Of a stretch of DNA of 64,000 nucleotides, positions 14,687 through 23,547 are shown piece by piece. This DNA is from Parvibaculum sp045863935 (GTDB lineage: Bacteria > Pseudomonadota > Alphaproteobacteria > Parvibaculales > Parvibaculaceae): the NCBI RefSeq assembly GCF_045863935.1, contig NZ_BTVP01000008.1, forward strand, positions 41,292 to 105,291. The letters are read 5' to 3'. The position numbers and the translations under genes were made by a program. The notes beneath the pieces were generated by a model. The model saw only the letters and a list, made by a program, of their open reading frames with translations, was not told the origin of the DNA and searched no databases. The number at the start of each line of letters is the position of its first letter. Position 1 is the stretch's first letter.

Positions 14687-16222
14687 TCAGGCGTAGGCCT
14701 TCTTCTCGCGCCGGCGCTGCACCGAAGAGGGAATATTGAGTGCTTCCCGGTACTTGGCGACCGTGCGCCGCGCGATGTCCACGCCCTGGCCTTTCAGGAT
14801 GTCGACAATGTTGTCGTCGGAGAGGACCGCGTCGGGCCGTTCGACGTCGATCAGCTCCTTGATGCGGTGGCGGACGGCTTCGGCCGAATGCGCCGCGCCA
14901 CCCGACGAGGAAGCGATGGAGGAGGTGAAGAAATACTTCATCTCGAAGATGCCGCGCGGCGTCGCGATGTATTTGTTCGCGGTGACGCGGCTGACCGTCG
15001 ACTCGTGCATCGAGATCGCCTCGGCGATCGTCTTGAGATTGAGCGGCTTCAGATGCTGGATGCCGTGCACGAGGAAGGCATCCTGCTGGCGCACGATTTC
15101 GGAAGCGACTTTCAGGATGGTGCGGGCGCGCTGATCGAGGCTCTTCACCAGCCAGTTCGCATTGTTGAGGCATTCCGAAATATAGGCCTTGGCGCTCGCA
15201 TCGCCCGAAAGCTTCGAGACTTCCGCATAGTATTGCTGGTTGACCAGCACGCGCGGCAGCGTTTCGGAGTTGATTTCGACGGCCCAGCTGCCATCGGCGC
15301 GCGCGCGAACGAAAACATCCGGCACGACGGGGACGACAGGCTCGCCGCCAAAGGCGAGGCCCGGCTTCGGATTGCACAGGCGGATGTCCTCCACCATGCA
15401 GGCGATGTCTTCGCGGTCGGCGCCGGTGATCTTCATGAGCTGGTCGAAGTCGCGCCGGGCGAAAAGTTCGAGATGGTCGAGAAAGAGCTGCATCGCGGGA
15501 TCGAGCCGGTCGCGCTCGGCAAGCTGCAGCGCAAGGCACTCCTTCAGGTTGCGCGCGCAGACGCCTGTCGGCTCGAAGGTCTGCAGCACCTGCAGCACCG
15601 CCTCGACATCCTCGACATCCGTCCCCAGACGCTCGGCGACTTCGGCGACATCCACGACGATGTAGCCCGCCTCGTTCACCTGGTCGATCAGATAGGCGCC
15701 GATCATGCGGTCGCCCGCCGTCTTGAGCGCCATGTTCATCTGTTCGGTGAGATGCTCGGTAAGGGTCGCTTCGCGCGTCAGCGTCGCTTCGAGGCTGAAT
15801 TCGCCGTCGGAGCCTGCGCCGCCGCTGCCGCGCACGCTCTGCCAGTCGGATGACGTCTGGCCGGGCGTTGCCGCCGCCGCATCGTTCTGCGCGTCGCTGC
15901 GGCTTTCATCGGCATAGACGTTGTCGTAGTCGGTATCGAGGTCGCCGTCGCGGCCGGGCAGCGGTCCGTCGTCGCTGAGCGTGAGCGAGGTTTCGGCGGA
16001 GATGACTTGTTCGCGTTCGCCCTCATGGGCGTCGCGCTCCTCGCTGCGTTCGGCGGGCTCGGCGGCGCCGGGCTCGAGCAGCGGATTGCGCTCGAGTTCC
16101 TGTTCGACATATTCGGCAAGTTCGAGATTCGACAGCTGCAGCAGTTTGATTGCCTGCTGGAGTTGGGGCGTCATGACCAGGGATTGCCCCTGGCGAAGCT
16201 CGAGTCTCGGTGCTAGTGCCAT
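14687..16222 (-). CDS. rpoN: RNA polymerase sigma-54 factor
   Basis: 511-aa sigma-54. Region I at the N-terminus (LRQGQSLVMTPQLQQAIKLLQ) contacts activators; an acidic region II follows (about 50-140). The core-binding domain, the HTH (TIAEAISMHESTVSRVTANKYI) and the RpoN box (ARRTVAKYREALNIP) that reads the -24 element are all present. It directs nitrogen, flagellar and other regulons that need enhancer-binding proteins. Located between lptB and hpf, the normal place in proteobacteria. 29 bp after the lptB stop, so probably part of the lpt transcription unit. Confidence 0.97.
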   Translation of the reverse strand: MALAPRLELRQGQSLVMTPQLQQAIKLLQLSNLELAEYVEQELERNPLLEPGAAEPAERSEERDAHEGEREQVISAETSLTLSDDGPLPGRDGDLDTDYDNVYADESRSDAQNDAAAATPGQTSSDWQSVRGSGGAGSDGEFSLEATLTREATLTEHLTEQMNMALKTAGDRMIGAYLIDQVNEAGYIVVDVAEVAERLGTDVEDVEAVLQVLQTFEPTGVCARNLKECLALQLAERDRLDPAMQLFLDHLELFARRDFDQLMKITGADREDIACMVEDIRLCNPKPGLAFGGEPVVPVVPDVFVRARADGSWAVEINSETLPRVLVNQQYYAEVSKLSGDASAKAYISECLNNANWLVKSLDQRARTILKVASEIVRQQDAFLVHGIQHLKPLNLKTIAEAISMHESTVSRVTANKYIATPRGIFEMKYFFTSSIASSSGGAAHSAEAVRHRIKELIDVERPDAVLSDDNIVDILKGQGVDIARRTVAKYREALNIPSSVQRRREKKAYA

Positions 16223-16250
16223 GCCTCTGTCAGCCCCCTACACTCACTCA

Positions 16251-17054
16251 CTACAGGCTGAACCGTTCGCCGAGATAAAGCCGCCGCACATCCTCGTTGC
16301 CGACGATGTCGGAGGGATCGCCCTCCATCAGCACCGTGCCGTCATGGATGATGACGGCGTGGTCGATGAGTTCGAGCGTCTCGCGCACGTTGTGGTCGGT
16401 GATGAGCACGCCGATGCCGCGATCCTTCAGATGAGCGACGAGGTCGCGGATGTCGCCGATCGCGATCGGATCGATGCCGGCAAAGGGTTCGTCGAGCAGC
16501 ATGAAGGAAGGCTGCGTCGCGAGCGCACGCGCGATCTCGACGCGGCGGCGTTCGCCGCCGGAAAGCGCGATGGCGGGCGTGCGGCGAAGATGGGTGATCG
16601 AGAATTCGGCGAGCAGGTCGTCGAGTTCGGCTTCGCGGCGATCGCGGTCGGGTTCGACGACCTCGAGCACGGCGCGGATGTTCTGTTCGACCGTGAGACC
16701 CCGGAAGATCGAGGCTTCCTGCGGCAGATAGCCGACGCCACGGCGCGCGCGGCGATACATCGGAAGATCGGTCACGTCGTGCCCGTCGAGCAGGATCGTG
16801 CCGTAGTCGGGCGAAATCAGCCCGGTGATCATGTAGAAGACGGTGGTCTTGCCTGCGCCGTTCGGCCCCAGAAGACCGACCGCCTCGCCGCGCTGGACAT
16901 GGAAGCTGACGCCACGGACGACGGGACGCCCCTTGAAGCTCTTGCCGATTTTCTCGACCCAGAGCCCCGGATTGTCGGCAACGAGATGCGGTCCGCCCTG
17001 GCTTTCAGCCGCTGCGGTCTCGCCTCTTCCGATTGTCCCCGTTTCGCCCGTCAT
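16251..17054 (-). CDS. lptB: LPS export ABC transporter ATP-binding protein
   Basis: 267-aa cytoplasmic ATPase that drives lipopolysaccharide extraction by LptFG towards LptC. It has an N-terminal extension of about 30 residues, Walker A GPNGAGKTT (about 63-71), the LptB-typical YLPQEASIFRGLTVEQNI, signature LSGGERRRVEIARAL, Walker B FMLLDEPFAGIDP and H-loop TDHNVRETLE. lptFG are not in the window. It follows lptA by 92 bp and precedes rpoN. Confidence 0.96.
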   Translation of the reverse strand: MTGETGTIGRGETAAAESQGGPHLVADNPGLWVEKIGKSFKGRPVVRGVSFHVQRGEAVGLLGPNGAGKTTVFYMITGLISPDYGTILLDGHDVTDLPMYRRARRGVGYLPQEASIFRGLTVEQNIRAVLEVVEPDRDRREAELDDLLAEFSITHLRRTPAIALSGGERRRVEIARALATQPSFMLLDEPFAGIDPIAIGDIRDLVAHLKDRGIGVLITDHNVRETLELIDHAVIIHDGTVLMEGDPSDIVGNEDVRRLYLGERFSL

Positions 17055-17146
17055 CAGGACCCCATCACTTCATTAATGCCATGAAACGTCACTTGGCATT
17101 AAAATTGTATGAAGTGAAAGGATTAACCAAGACTTCTTTCGAAAAA

Positions 17147-17716
17147 TCACTCCGCCGGGGACTGGGAGCGGGGCTGGAAGAGCCCCTTGACCCGCCCGGT
17201 TCCGCCATTTTCGCTGCCGGTGACGCGGGCCTGACCGCTGTCGAGATTGACGGAAAGGCGCGAGCCGCGGATGACATTTTCACCCTGCCGGAGCACGACC
17301 GAATTGCCCATTTCGATCTGGCGCGTGGCGACCATGTAGTTCGCCCATTCGCCGCTCGCGGTCTGGTTGTCGGGCGCGGAGACGAGGACATTGCCGGAGG
17401 CGGCGATCTTCTGGATGCGCGCGCCGCCCGATTGCCCGCTGGCGTAATGGACGGTGATCCGGTCGGCCTTCATCCGGATATCGCCCTGAACGACGCGGAC
17501 ATTGCCGGTGAAGGTCGCGGTCTGGTTCGTGTCCTGGACTTCGAGCGCATCGGCCTCGACCTCGATCGGCTTGTCGGGCTCGTTGCGGAAGCCGCCCAGC
17601 GCGCCGCCTTCCTGCGCCGTGGCGGGCTGGCCGAAGAGCAGGCCCGTGAGAAGAAGCGCGAACGCCGCCGCCGCATATCCGGTTTTCGGCTGGCCGGTTT
17701 TTGAATGGGCTCTCAC
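17147..17716 (-). CDS. lptA: periplasmic LPS transport protein LptA
   Basis: 189-aa OstA-like protein with a signal peptide (MRAHSKTGQ... LLFGQPATAQ). Mature sequence has PIEVEADALEVQDTNQTATFTGNV and MKADRITVHY, typical of the beta-jellyroll that makes the periplasmic LPS bridge between LptC and LptD. Its start overlaps the lptC stop by 4 nt (17713-17716), so translation is coupled. Longer, Q/S-rich C-terminal tail. Confidence 0.92.
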   Translation of the reverse strand: MRAHSKTGQPKTGYAAAAFALLLTGLLFGQPATAQEGGALGGFRNEPDKPIEVEADALEVQDTNQTATFTGNVRVVQGDIRMKADRITVHYASGQSGGARIQKIAASGNVLVSAPDNQTASGEWANYMVATRQIEMGNSVVLRQGENVIRGSRLSVNLDSGQARVTGSENGGTGRVKGLFQPRSQSPAE

Positions 17717-18429
17717 TCTTCTTCCCCCTGGCTCGGCTGATCCGGCAGGATCAGCATTTTCACATTGCCGTCGAAGCGAAGCACCTGCATCGCATGGTCG
17801 GCGCGCATGCGGTCGGCGCGCAGCGTACCGAGGGGGCCGTGCCCCTGCACCTCGGTCTCGCTTTTGAGCGTTCCCTCGCTGAAATCGATCGTCGCCTCTT
17901 CGCCATGCATTTCGTAGCCCCAGGTCGTGAAGATATCGATCTTCTGCGTGAGGTCGAGCATCTGCGTTTCGGAATTGTACCGGCCCCGGGAGGCGGTCAG
18001 CGACAGCCAGTCCGTCTCGCCTTCCATCTTCACATCGGCCTGAATGTTCTCGAAGGTGACAAAACCGGGCTCCGAGGGGTCCTGCGTCGCATTGTCGGCG
18101 GTGACGAGATAGGGCGAGCCGTCGCCCGTCACGCCCGCGACGCGGGGGCTGACCATGCGCAGGTCACTCGGCTGCGTGTCGATTTCGCGGAAGGCGACGT
18201 CGAGATCGCCCTTGCGGTCGAAAACGCCCGAATAGAAGAGGATGAGGCCGAGAAGAAGCAGCGCGCCAAGCGGCAGCACGATCTTCATCAGCGAGACGAA
18301 ACGGCTATAGCGCCCTTCGCGGCGCTCGGTGCGCCCGCGCGCGGGGGGCACCTGTCCGGCGGATGGCGGCGCTGGCCTTCTGCGGGCCGTTCCGGCGCCG
18401 GCTGTCTCGTCGCCGGGTCGCTCGCTCAT
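17713..18429 (-). CDS. lptC: LPS export protein LptC
   Basis: 238-aa inner-membrane protein. A long Arg/Pro-rich N-terminus (residues 1-42) precedes one membrane helix (IVLPLGALLLLGLILFYSGV, about 50-69) and a periplasmic LptC/OstA-type domain (ADNATQDPSEPGFVTFENIQA... GEEATIDFSEGTLKSE). It receives LPS from LptB2FG and passes it to LptA. It is the first gene of the lptC-lptA-lptB-rpoN-hpf-ptsN series; RNase D lies 121 bp upstream on the same strand. Confidence 0.9.
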   Translation of the reverse strand: MSERPGDETAGAGTARRRPAPPSAGQVPPARGRTERREGRYSRFVSLMKIVLPLGALLLLGLILFYSGVFDRKGDLDVAFREIDTQPSDLRMVSPRVAGVTGDGSPYLVTADNATQDPSEPGFVTFENIQADVKMEGETDWLSLTASRGRYNSETQMLDLTQKIDIFTTWGYEMHGEEATIDFSEGTLKSETEVQGHGPLGTLRADRMRADHAMQVLRFDGNVKMLILPDQPSQGEEE

Positions 18430-18550
18430 ATTCTGTCGCTCCAGGGTCGATGAACCCGCCGCTGCGGGCCGCCAGTATGCGCGTATACGCCATAATACGT
18501 CAACGAAACTGCCGGAAAACCGCCGGGGCTGCGCCGCGCAGGAGGAGGGG

Positions 18551-19162
18551 TCAATGGGCGAAGATGTCTTCTTCCGGCCAGCCGGCGAGGTCGAGGGCGG
18601 CGCGGACGGGCAGGAAGGCGAAGCAGGCCTTGGCGAGCTCCATGCGGCCCTCGCGGGCGAGCATTCCGTCGAGCACGGATTTTACCTCGTGGAGGTAGAG
18701 AACGTCGGACGCGGCATAGGCAAGCTGGGCTTCCGTGAGGTCGCGGGCGCCCCAGTCCGAGCTCTGCTGCTGCTTCGACAGGTCGACATTCGCCAGTTCC
18801 TTCACCAGGTCCTTGAGCCCGTGGCGGTCGGTATAGGTGCGCACGAGCCTGGAGGCGACCTTGGTGCAGTAGACGGGCGAGGTGACGACGCCGAGATAGC
18901 GCTGCAGCATGGCGACGTCGAAGCGCGCGAAGTGGAAGATCTTGAGGACGTTCTGGTTGGCCATCAGCGCGCGGAGATTGGGCGCGTTGTAGGTGCCCCG
19001 GTCGAGCTGCACGACATGGGCATTGCCGTCGCCCGCCGAAAGCTGAACCACACAGAGCTGGTCGCGCTCGGGGTTGAGCCCCATCGTCTCGGTATCGACC
19101 GCGACGCTCGCACCGAAGTCGAGGTCTGCCGGAAGATCGCCCCTGTGCAGCGTGACCGCCAT
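18551..19162 (-). CDS. rnd: ribonuclease D (3'-5' exoribonuclease, short form)
   Basis: 203-aa exonuclease of the DEDDy family that trims tRNA 3' ends. Catalytic motifs are visible: Exo I DTETMGL, Exo II FHFARFDVAML, Exo III YAASDVLYL. The HRDC domain of E. coli RNase D is absent; this short form is common in alphaproteobacteria. The ATG at 19162 has CGGAG 9 nt upstream; the longer frame to 19279 covers the tRNA and is not coding. The gene lies directly downstream of tRNA-Leu on the same strand. Confidence 0.9.
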   Translation of the reverse strand: MAVTLHRGDLPADLDFGASVAVDTETMGLNPERDQLCVVQLSAGDGNAHVVQLDRGTYNAPNLRALMANQNVLKIFHFARFDVAMLQRYLGVVTSPVYCTKVASRLVRTYTDRHGLKDLVKELANVDLSKQQQSSDWGARDLTEAQLAYAASDVLYLHEVKSVLDGMLAREGRMELAKACFAFLPVRAALDLAGWPEEDIFAH

Positions 19163-19229
19163 GTTCGGGCTCCGCTTGGTCCCCTGACGGGGATTGGGAG
19201 CGGCGGGCGGAACCGCCGCGGGAAAGGAA

Positions 19230-19316
19230 TGGTGCCCAGGAGAAGACTCGAACTTCCACGCCCTTGCGAGCGCCAGCACCTGAAGCTGGTGCGTCTACCA
19301 ATTCCGCCACCTGGGC
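19230..19316 (-). tRNA. tRNA-Leu (CAG)
   Basis: Cloverleaf on the minus strand starting GCCCAGGTGG, with D-loop GGAATTGGTAGA, anticodon loop CTTCAGGT (anticodon CAG, reads CUG), a long class II variable arm, TTCGAGT in the T-loop, and an encoded CCA. It is 87 nt. The layout closely matches E. coli tRNA-Leu(CAG). Confidence 0.96.
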
Positions 19317-19490
19317 ACGTGCGCAGTTGCTTAAATAGGGGGCGAGGCAATGTCAATGGAGGAGGCGCGCGCCAAGCGTGTTCGCCCGCTCTTTGCCGCG
19401 CCGCCCGCATAGGCTATCAAGGGAGGGATTTCAGGGCTCCGGCGGAAAAGAGGAGCCCGGCGGGGCGTTGAGAGCGAAAGGCGAGGCCAG

Positions 19491-20498
19491 ATGAGCGTGG
19501 ATAGCGCGGACCGGGAAATGATGAAAAGCGCGCGGCCGGCGGGCGGCATGGTGACGGTCTTCGGCGGTTCCGGCTTTCTCGGCCGCCACATCGTTCACGC
19601 GCTGGCGCGGCGCGGCTACCGGGTGCGCGTGGCGGTCCGCCGCCCGAACGATGCGCATTATCTGCGCCCGATGGGCGTGGTGGGCCAGGTGGAACCCGTG
19701 CAGGCGAATATCCGCGACGAGGCTTCCGTGCAGGCGGCGGTCGCGGGTGCGGTCGCCGTTGTGAACCTCGTCGGCATCATGAACGAGAGCGGCAAGCAGA
19801 CCTTCGAGGCGGTGATGTCGGAAGGCGCGGGCCGCATCGCGCGCGCCGCCGCTGCGGCCGGCGTGCCGGCACTCGTCCACATCTCGGCGATCGGCGCGGA
19901 CGAGGAAGGCGCGTCCGAATATGCGCGCGCCAAGGCGGCGGGCGAGAAGGCGGTGCGCGCGGCTTTCCCGGATGCGGCGATCGTGCGGCCTTCGATCGTC
20001 TTCGGGCCCGAAGACAGCTTCTTCAACCGCTTTGCCGGCATGGCCCGGCTTTCTCCCGTGCTGCCGCTGATCGGCGGCGGGACGATGCGCATGCAGCCCG
20101 TCTATGTGAAGGACCTTGCCGAGGGCGTGGCGCGGATCGTCGAACGCGACGGCACGGGCGGCATGGTGTACGAATTCGGCGGGCCGGAAAGGAAGACCTT
20201 CCGTGAACTGATGGAACTGCTGCTGGTGAATATCGCCCGCAAGCGCGTCCTGCTGCCGATCCCGGTATTCGCGGCGAAGGCAATGGCCTTCTTCACGCAG
20301 TTCATTCCCAATCCGCCGCTGACGCCCGACCAGGTGCGGCTTCTCGGCATCGACAATGTGGTGAGCGAGGCGGCGGAGGCGGAAGGCCGCACGCTCGCCG
20401 GACTTGGCGTCCGGGCGACGGCGATGGAAATCGTGCTGCCGACCTATCTTTACCGCTTCCGTCGTGGCGGACAGTTCGAGCGCATCAACGCGAGCTGA
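19491..20498 (+). CDS. NAD(P)-binding protein of the complex I NDUFA9 type
   Basis: 335-aa extended short-chain dehydrogenase-like protein. The dinucleotide-binding loop is FGGSGFLGRHIVHAL (residues 24-38). It continues with GYRVRVAVRRPND and later SIVFGPEDSFFNRFAGMARL, IPNPPLTPDQVRLLGIDNV and a C-terminal YLYRFRR. This matches the NDUFA9/YCF39-like group found as an accessory complex I subunit or assembly factor in alphaproteobacteria and mitochondria. The canonical SDR YxxxK is represented by YARAK. No nuo genes are nearby. The start at 19491 has GCGAGG upstream. Next gene starts 5 bp after the stop. Confidence 0.85.
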   Translation: MSVDSADREMMKSARPAGGMVTVFGGSGFLGRHIVHALARRGYRVRVAVRRPNDAHYLRPMGVVGQVEPVQANIRDEASVQAAVAGAVAVVNLVGIMNESGKQTFEAVMSEGAGRIARAAAAAGVPALVHISAIGADEEGASEYARAKAAGEKAVRAAFPDAAIVRPSIVFGPEDSFFNRFAGMARLSPVLPLIGGGTMRMQPVYVKDLAEGVARIVERDGTGGMVYEFGGPERKTFRELMELLLVNIARKRVLLPIPVFAAKAMAFFTQFIPNPPLTPDQVRLLGIDNVVSEAAEAEGRTLAGLGVRATAMEIVLPTYLYRFRRGGQFERINAS

Positions 20499-20503
20499 GA
20501 GAC

Positions 20504-20917
20504 ATGAATATCGGAGAGGCGGCAGCCCGCTCCGGCGTGCCTGCCAAGACCATTCGCTATTACGAGGACATCGCGCTGATCGAGAGCGCGGATCGCACGG
20601 CGAACGGTTACCGCGCCTATTCGCAGGAAGACGTGCATACGCTGCGCTTCATCGCCAGCGCCCGCTCGCTCGGCTTCACGGTGGCGCAGTGCCGCGACCT
20701 GCTCGCGCTCTATCGCGACCGCGAGCGTTCCAGCGCCGATGTGAAGGCGATTGCCGCGAACCATGTGGCGGAGATCGACGACAAGATCGAGGGCCTGCGC
20801 GCCATGCGGGCGACGCTCTCGACACTCATGCGCAAATGCCACGGGGACGATCGTCCCGAATGCCCGATCATCGAGGAACTCGCCGCAGGAAGCGCCCCCG
20901 AAACCGACAAGAAATAA
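20504..20917 (+). CDS. cueR: Cu(I)-responsive MerR-family regulator CueR
   Basis: 137-aa regulator. The MerR winged helix is MNIGEAAARSGVPAKTIRYYEDIALI, followed by the dimerisation helix. The metal site carries Cys112 and Cys120 (CHGDDRPEC), the exact E. coli CueR positions and spacing, with Ser77 as in the +1 ion-sensing members. It would sense Cu(I)/Ag(I)/Au(I) and activate copA-type genes by distorting a long-spacer promoter. No copper exporter or cue gene is in the window, so the target is elsewhere. It starts 5 bp after the NDUFA9-like gene, implying co-transcription. Confidence 0.92.
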   Translation: MNIGEAAARSGVPAKTIRYYEDIALIESADRTANGYRAYSQEDVHTLRFIASARSLGFTVAQCRDLLALYRDRERSSADVKAIAANHVAEIDDKIEGLRAMRATLSTLMRKCHGDDRPECPIIEELAAGSAPETDKK

Positions 20918-20937
20918 CAAGCAAACCCCGCGAGCCC

Positions 20938-21615
20938 ATGCGCCAGCTTTACCATCTGCCGATTTCCCCCGCCTGCCGCAAGGTGCGCCTGGTCCTGGCC
21001 GAAAAGGGCCTCGACTTCGAACTCGTGGAAGAGCGCGACTGGGAACGCCGCGACGACTTCCTGATGCTGAACCCGGCGGGCGAGGTGCCCGTGCTGGTGG
21101 AGGAGGGCGAGCCCATTTCGGGTGCAACGCCCATTGCGGAATATCTGGAAGAGACGGCGCCCGACGTGAAGCTTCTGCCGGAAGAGCCGCTGGCGCGCGC
21201 GGAAGTGCGGCGCCTCGTCGACTGGTTCGACCGGAAATTCGCCGCGGAAGTGTCGGACGGTCTCATCTTCGAGAAGGTGACGCGGCGCTTTCTCAGCGCG
21301 GCGGATGGCGGCGGCGCGCCGGACATGATCGTGGTGCGCGCCGCGCTTCACAACCTGCGCTACCATCTCGACTACATCTGCTACCTGATGGAGGAGCGGA
21401 ACTGGCTTGCGGGCGAGACGCTGACGCTTGCCGATCTCACGGCGGCCGCGCATCTCTCCTGCCTCGACTATGTGGGCGATGTGCCCTGGGCGCAGTATCC
21501 AGGCGCGAAGGACTGGTATGTCCGCATCAAGTCGCGCCCCGGCTTCAGGGGGATCCTCGCCGATCATGTGGCCGGCATGCCGCCGCCGAAACTCTATGCC
21601 AATCTCGACTTCTGA
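20938..21615 (+). CDS. glutathione S-transferase family protein (possibly FzlA-like)
   Basis: 225-aa GST-fold protein. The N-terminal thioredoxin-like domain starts MRQLYHLPISPACRKVRLVLAE and keeps the GST NPAGEVPVLVEEG cis-Pro loop and GATPIAEYLEE. The C-terminal helical domain ends with NWLAGETLTLADLTAAAHLSCLDYVGDVPW. The overall pattern and its position beside queG resemble the alphaproteobacterial FtsZ-binding GST FzlA, but I cannot confirm this without alignment. The stop overlaps the queG start by 20 nt. Confidence 0.82.
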   Translation: MRQLYHLPISPACRKVRLVLAEKGLDFELVEERDWERRDDFLMLNPAGEVPVLVEEGEPISGATPIAEYLEETAPDVKLLPEEPLARAEVRRLVDWFDRKFAAEVSDGLIFEKVTRRFLSAADGGGAPDMIVVRAALHNLRYHLDYICYLMEERNWLAGETLTLADLTAAAHLSCLDYVGDVPWAQYPGAKDWYVRIKSRPGFRGILADHVAGMPPPKLYANLDF

Positions 21616-22741
21616 TCCGAAAGACCTGACGGCACTGCGCGGCGATCTCGTCACGCGCGCGAGGGAAGCGGGCTTCGACGATATCGGCATCGCGCGTGCC
21701 GATGCCCGCGCCGACCTTCCGGAACGATTGCAGCACTGGCTCGGCCTCGGGCGTCATGGCGGCATGGGCTGGATGGCGGAGACGGCGGAACGCCGAGCGG
21801 CCCCGAAGACGCTCTGGCCCGACGCAAAATCGGTCGTGATGCTGGCGATGAATTACGCGCCGGAGAGCGATCCCCTGGAGGCGCTTGAGCGGCGCGACCG
21901 CGCGGCGATCTCGGTCTATGCGCAGAACCGCGACTACCACGACCTCGTGAAAAAGAGGCTGAAGCAGGTCGCGCGATGGCTCGCGGAGACGAGCGGCGCG
22001 GAGGTGAAGGTCTTTGTCGATACGGCGCCCGTGATGGAAAAGCCGTTCGCGCAGGCGGCTGGTCTCGGCTGGCAGGGCAAGCACACCAATCTCGTGTCGC
22101 GAAAACTCGGCTCCTGGTTCTTCCTCGGCGCGATCTTCACGACGCTCGATCTTGCCGCGGACGAGCCCCATGCCGACCGCTGCGGCGAGTGCCGCCGCTG
22201 CCTCGACATCTGCCCGACAAGGGCCTTCCCCGCGCCCTATGAACTCGATGCGCGGCGCTGCATTTCCTACCTCACCATCGAGCACAAGGGGCATATCGCA
22301 CGCGAATTCCGCGAACCCATGGGCAATCGCATCTATGGCTGCGACGACTGCCTCGCCGTCTGCCCCTGGAACAAGTTCGCACATCGCACGCGCGAGGACG
22401 CATTCCATGCGCGCGAGGAATTGCGCGCACCGCTTCTCGCCGAACTGGCGCGCTTCGACGATCCCTCGTTTCGCGCGTTCTTTTCAGGGTCGCCCGTCAA
22501 GCGGATCGGCCGCGACCGCTTTGTGCGGAACGTGCTGATTGCGATCGGGAATTCCGGGCAAGCCGCGCTCGCGGAAGAGGTGCGTGCGCTGCTCGGCGAT
22601 CCCTCGCCGCTGGTGCGCGCCATGGCGGTCTGGGCGTTCGGGCGGCTGGCACCCGATGAGGTGCGCAGCATTGCGGGGGCGGCGCTCGAAAAGGAAGAAG
22701 ATGAAGACGTGCGCGGCGAGTGGCGCTACTGGCTCAGATAA
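21596..22741 (+). CDS. queG: epoxyqueuosine reductase QueG
   Basis: 381-aa cobalamin-dependent Fe-S enzyme that makes queuosine from epoxyqueuosine in tRNA, the last step of the pathway. The catalytic N-terminal part has GRHGGMGWMAETAERR, VVMLAMNYAP, YAQNRDYHDLVKKRLKQ and VDTAPVMEKPFAQAAGLGW, all family-typical. Two 4Fe-4S clusters are visible: CGECRRCLDICPTRAF and CDDCLAVCPWNKF, with the extra CISYLTIEHKG. The C-terminus is HEAT-like. ATG at 21596 lies inside the end of the GST gene; the open frame continuing upstream to 21428 is a different-frame shadow of it. Confidence 0.95.
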   Translation: MPISTSDPKDLTALRGDLVTRAREAGFDDIGIARADARADLPERLQHWLGLGRHGGMGWMAETAERRAAPKTLWPDAKSVVMLAMNYAPESDPLEALERRDRAAISVYAQNRDYHDLVKKRLKQVARWLAETSGAEVKVFVDTAPVMEKPFAQAAGLGWQGKHTNLVSRKLGSWFFLGAIFTTLDLAADEPHADRCGECRRCLDICPTRAFPAPYELDARRCISYLTIEHKGHIAREFREPMGNRIYGCDDCLAVCPWNKFAHRTREDAFHAREELRAPLLAELARFDDPSFRAFFSGSPVKRIGRDRFVRNVLIAIGNSGQAALAEEVRALLGDPSPLVRAMAVWAFGRLAPDEVRSIAGAALEKEEDEDVRGEWRYWLR

Positions 22742-23487
22742 TGCGCGGCAGCAAGCGCCGCCGGATCGTCCGCGCGGCCCGTTTCCTTGGCGTATTTCAC
22801 TGCATTCGACCAGTCGCCCCAGGCGCTTGCCTTGTCGCCGAGCGCCTTGTGCACGAGGCCGCGCTCGAGCAACGCATCGAGACTGTGGGGATTGAGTTCG
22901 ACCGCGTGGTTCGCATCGACCAGCGCGGCGCGCGGGTAGCCTAGGGTGCGGTTCGCCGCCGAGCGAATGAGCATGGCGGCGGTGAAATTCGGATCGAGCG
23001 CCAGCGCTTCGGCCGCATCGTCGCGCGCACCTTCCCATTTCCCCGCAAGCGCCTTCACCCGTGCACGTCCCTCGTAGAAGTCCGGCTTGTCCGGCGTGCG
23101 CGCGATGGCGTTGTCATAGGCGCGGATCGCGGGTTCGTATTCGCCGCCAAGCACCCAGGCATCGCCGGCCTGTGCATAAATGTCGGAGCGCATCGCATCG
23201 CCGGCGCGCAGTAGCCGCTCGGCGAGATTGAAAAACGCATCGCCCGCTTCCGCCGGGCGCCCGAGCTGCATCAGGGCGAGCGCTTCGCAATGCGTGCCGC
23301 CGGCTTCCGTCTCGCCGCGCTGGCGTTTCAGCGTCTTCGCCATGTCGAGCGCCGCCGCCGCATCGCTCTCGACAAGGGCGACGCAGGCTTCATAGCTCGC
23401 GGGGTCTGCGGGCGTCTCTTGCGCCGACGCCATGACCGGTGCAAGAACGAAAGGGAGGATAAGAAGAAGGGCGGACGGGTTTTTCAT
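22726..23487 (-). CDS. exported TPR-repeat protein
   Basis: 253 aa with a signal peptide (MKNPSALLLILPFVLAPVMASA). The mature protein is a run of tetratricopeptide repeats, for example DIYAQAGDAWVLGGEYEPAIRAYDNAI and later YPRAALVDANHAVELNPHSLDALLERGLVHKALGD. Such proteins act as scaffolds for protein-protein contact in the periplasm; the partner is unknown. It converges with queG and the two coding regions overlap by 16 bp. The ATG at 23487 is chosen because it starts the signal peptide. Confidence 0.8.
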   Translation of the reverse strand: MKNPSALLLILPFVLAPVMASAQETPADPASYEACVALVESDAAAALDMAKTLKRQRGETEAGGTHCEALALMQLGRPAEAGDAFFNLAERLLRAGDAMRSDIYAQAGDAWVLGGEYEPAIRAYDNAIARTPDKPDFYEGRARVKALAGKWEGARDDAAEALALDPNFTAAMLIRSAANRTLGYPRAALVDANHAVELNPHSLDALLERGLVHKALGDKASAWGDWSNAVKYAKETGRADDPAALAAAHYLSQ

Positions 23488-23547
23488 GGCGCACAGCCTC
23501 GCCCCGGCGCATCCTTCTTGCAAGTATTAAAGAAAGGCAAGGAAGCG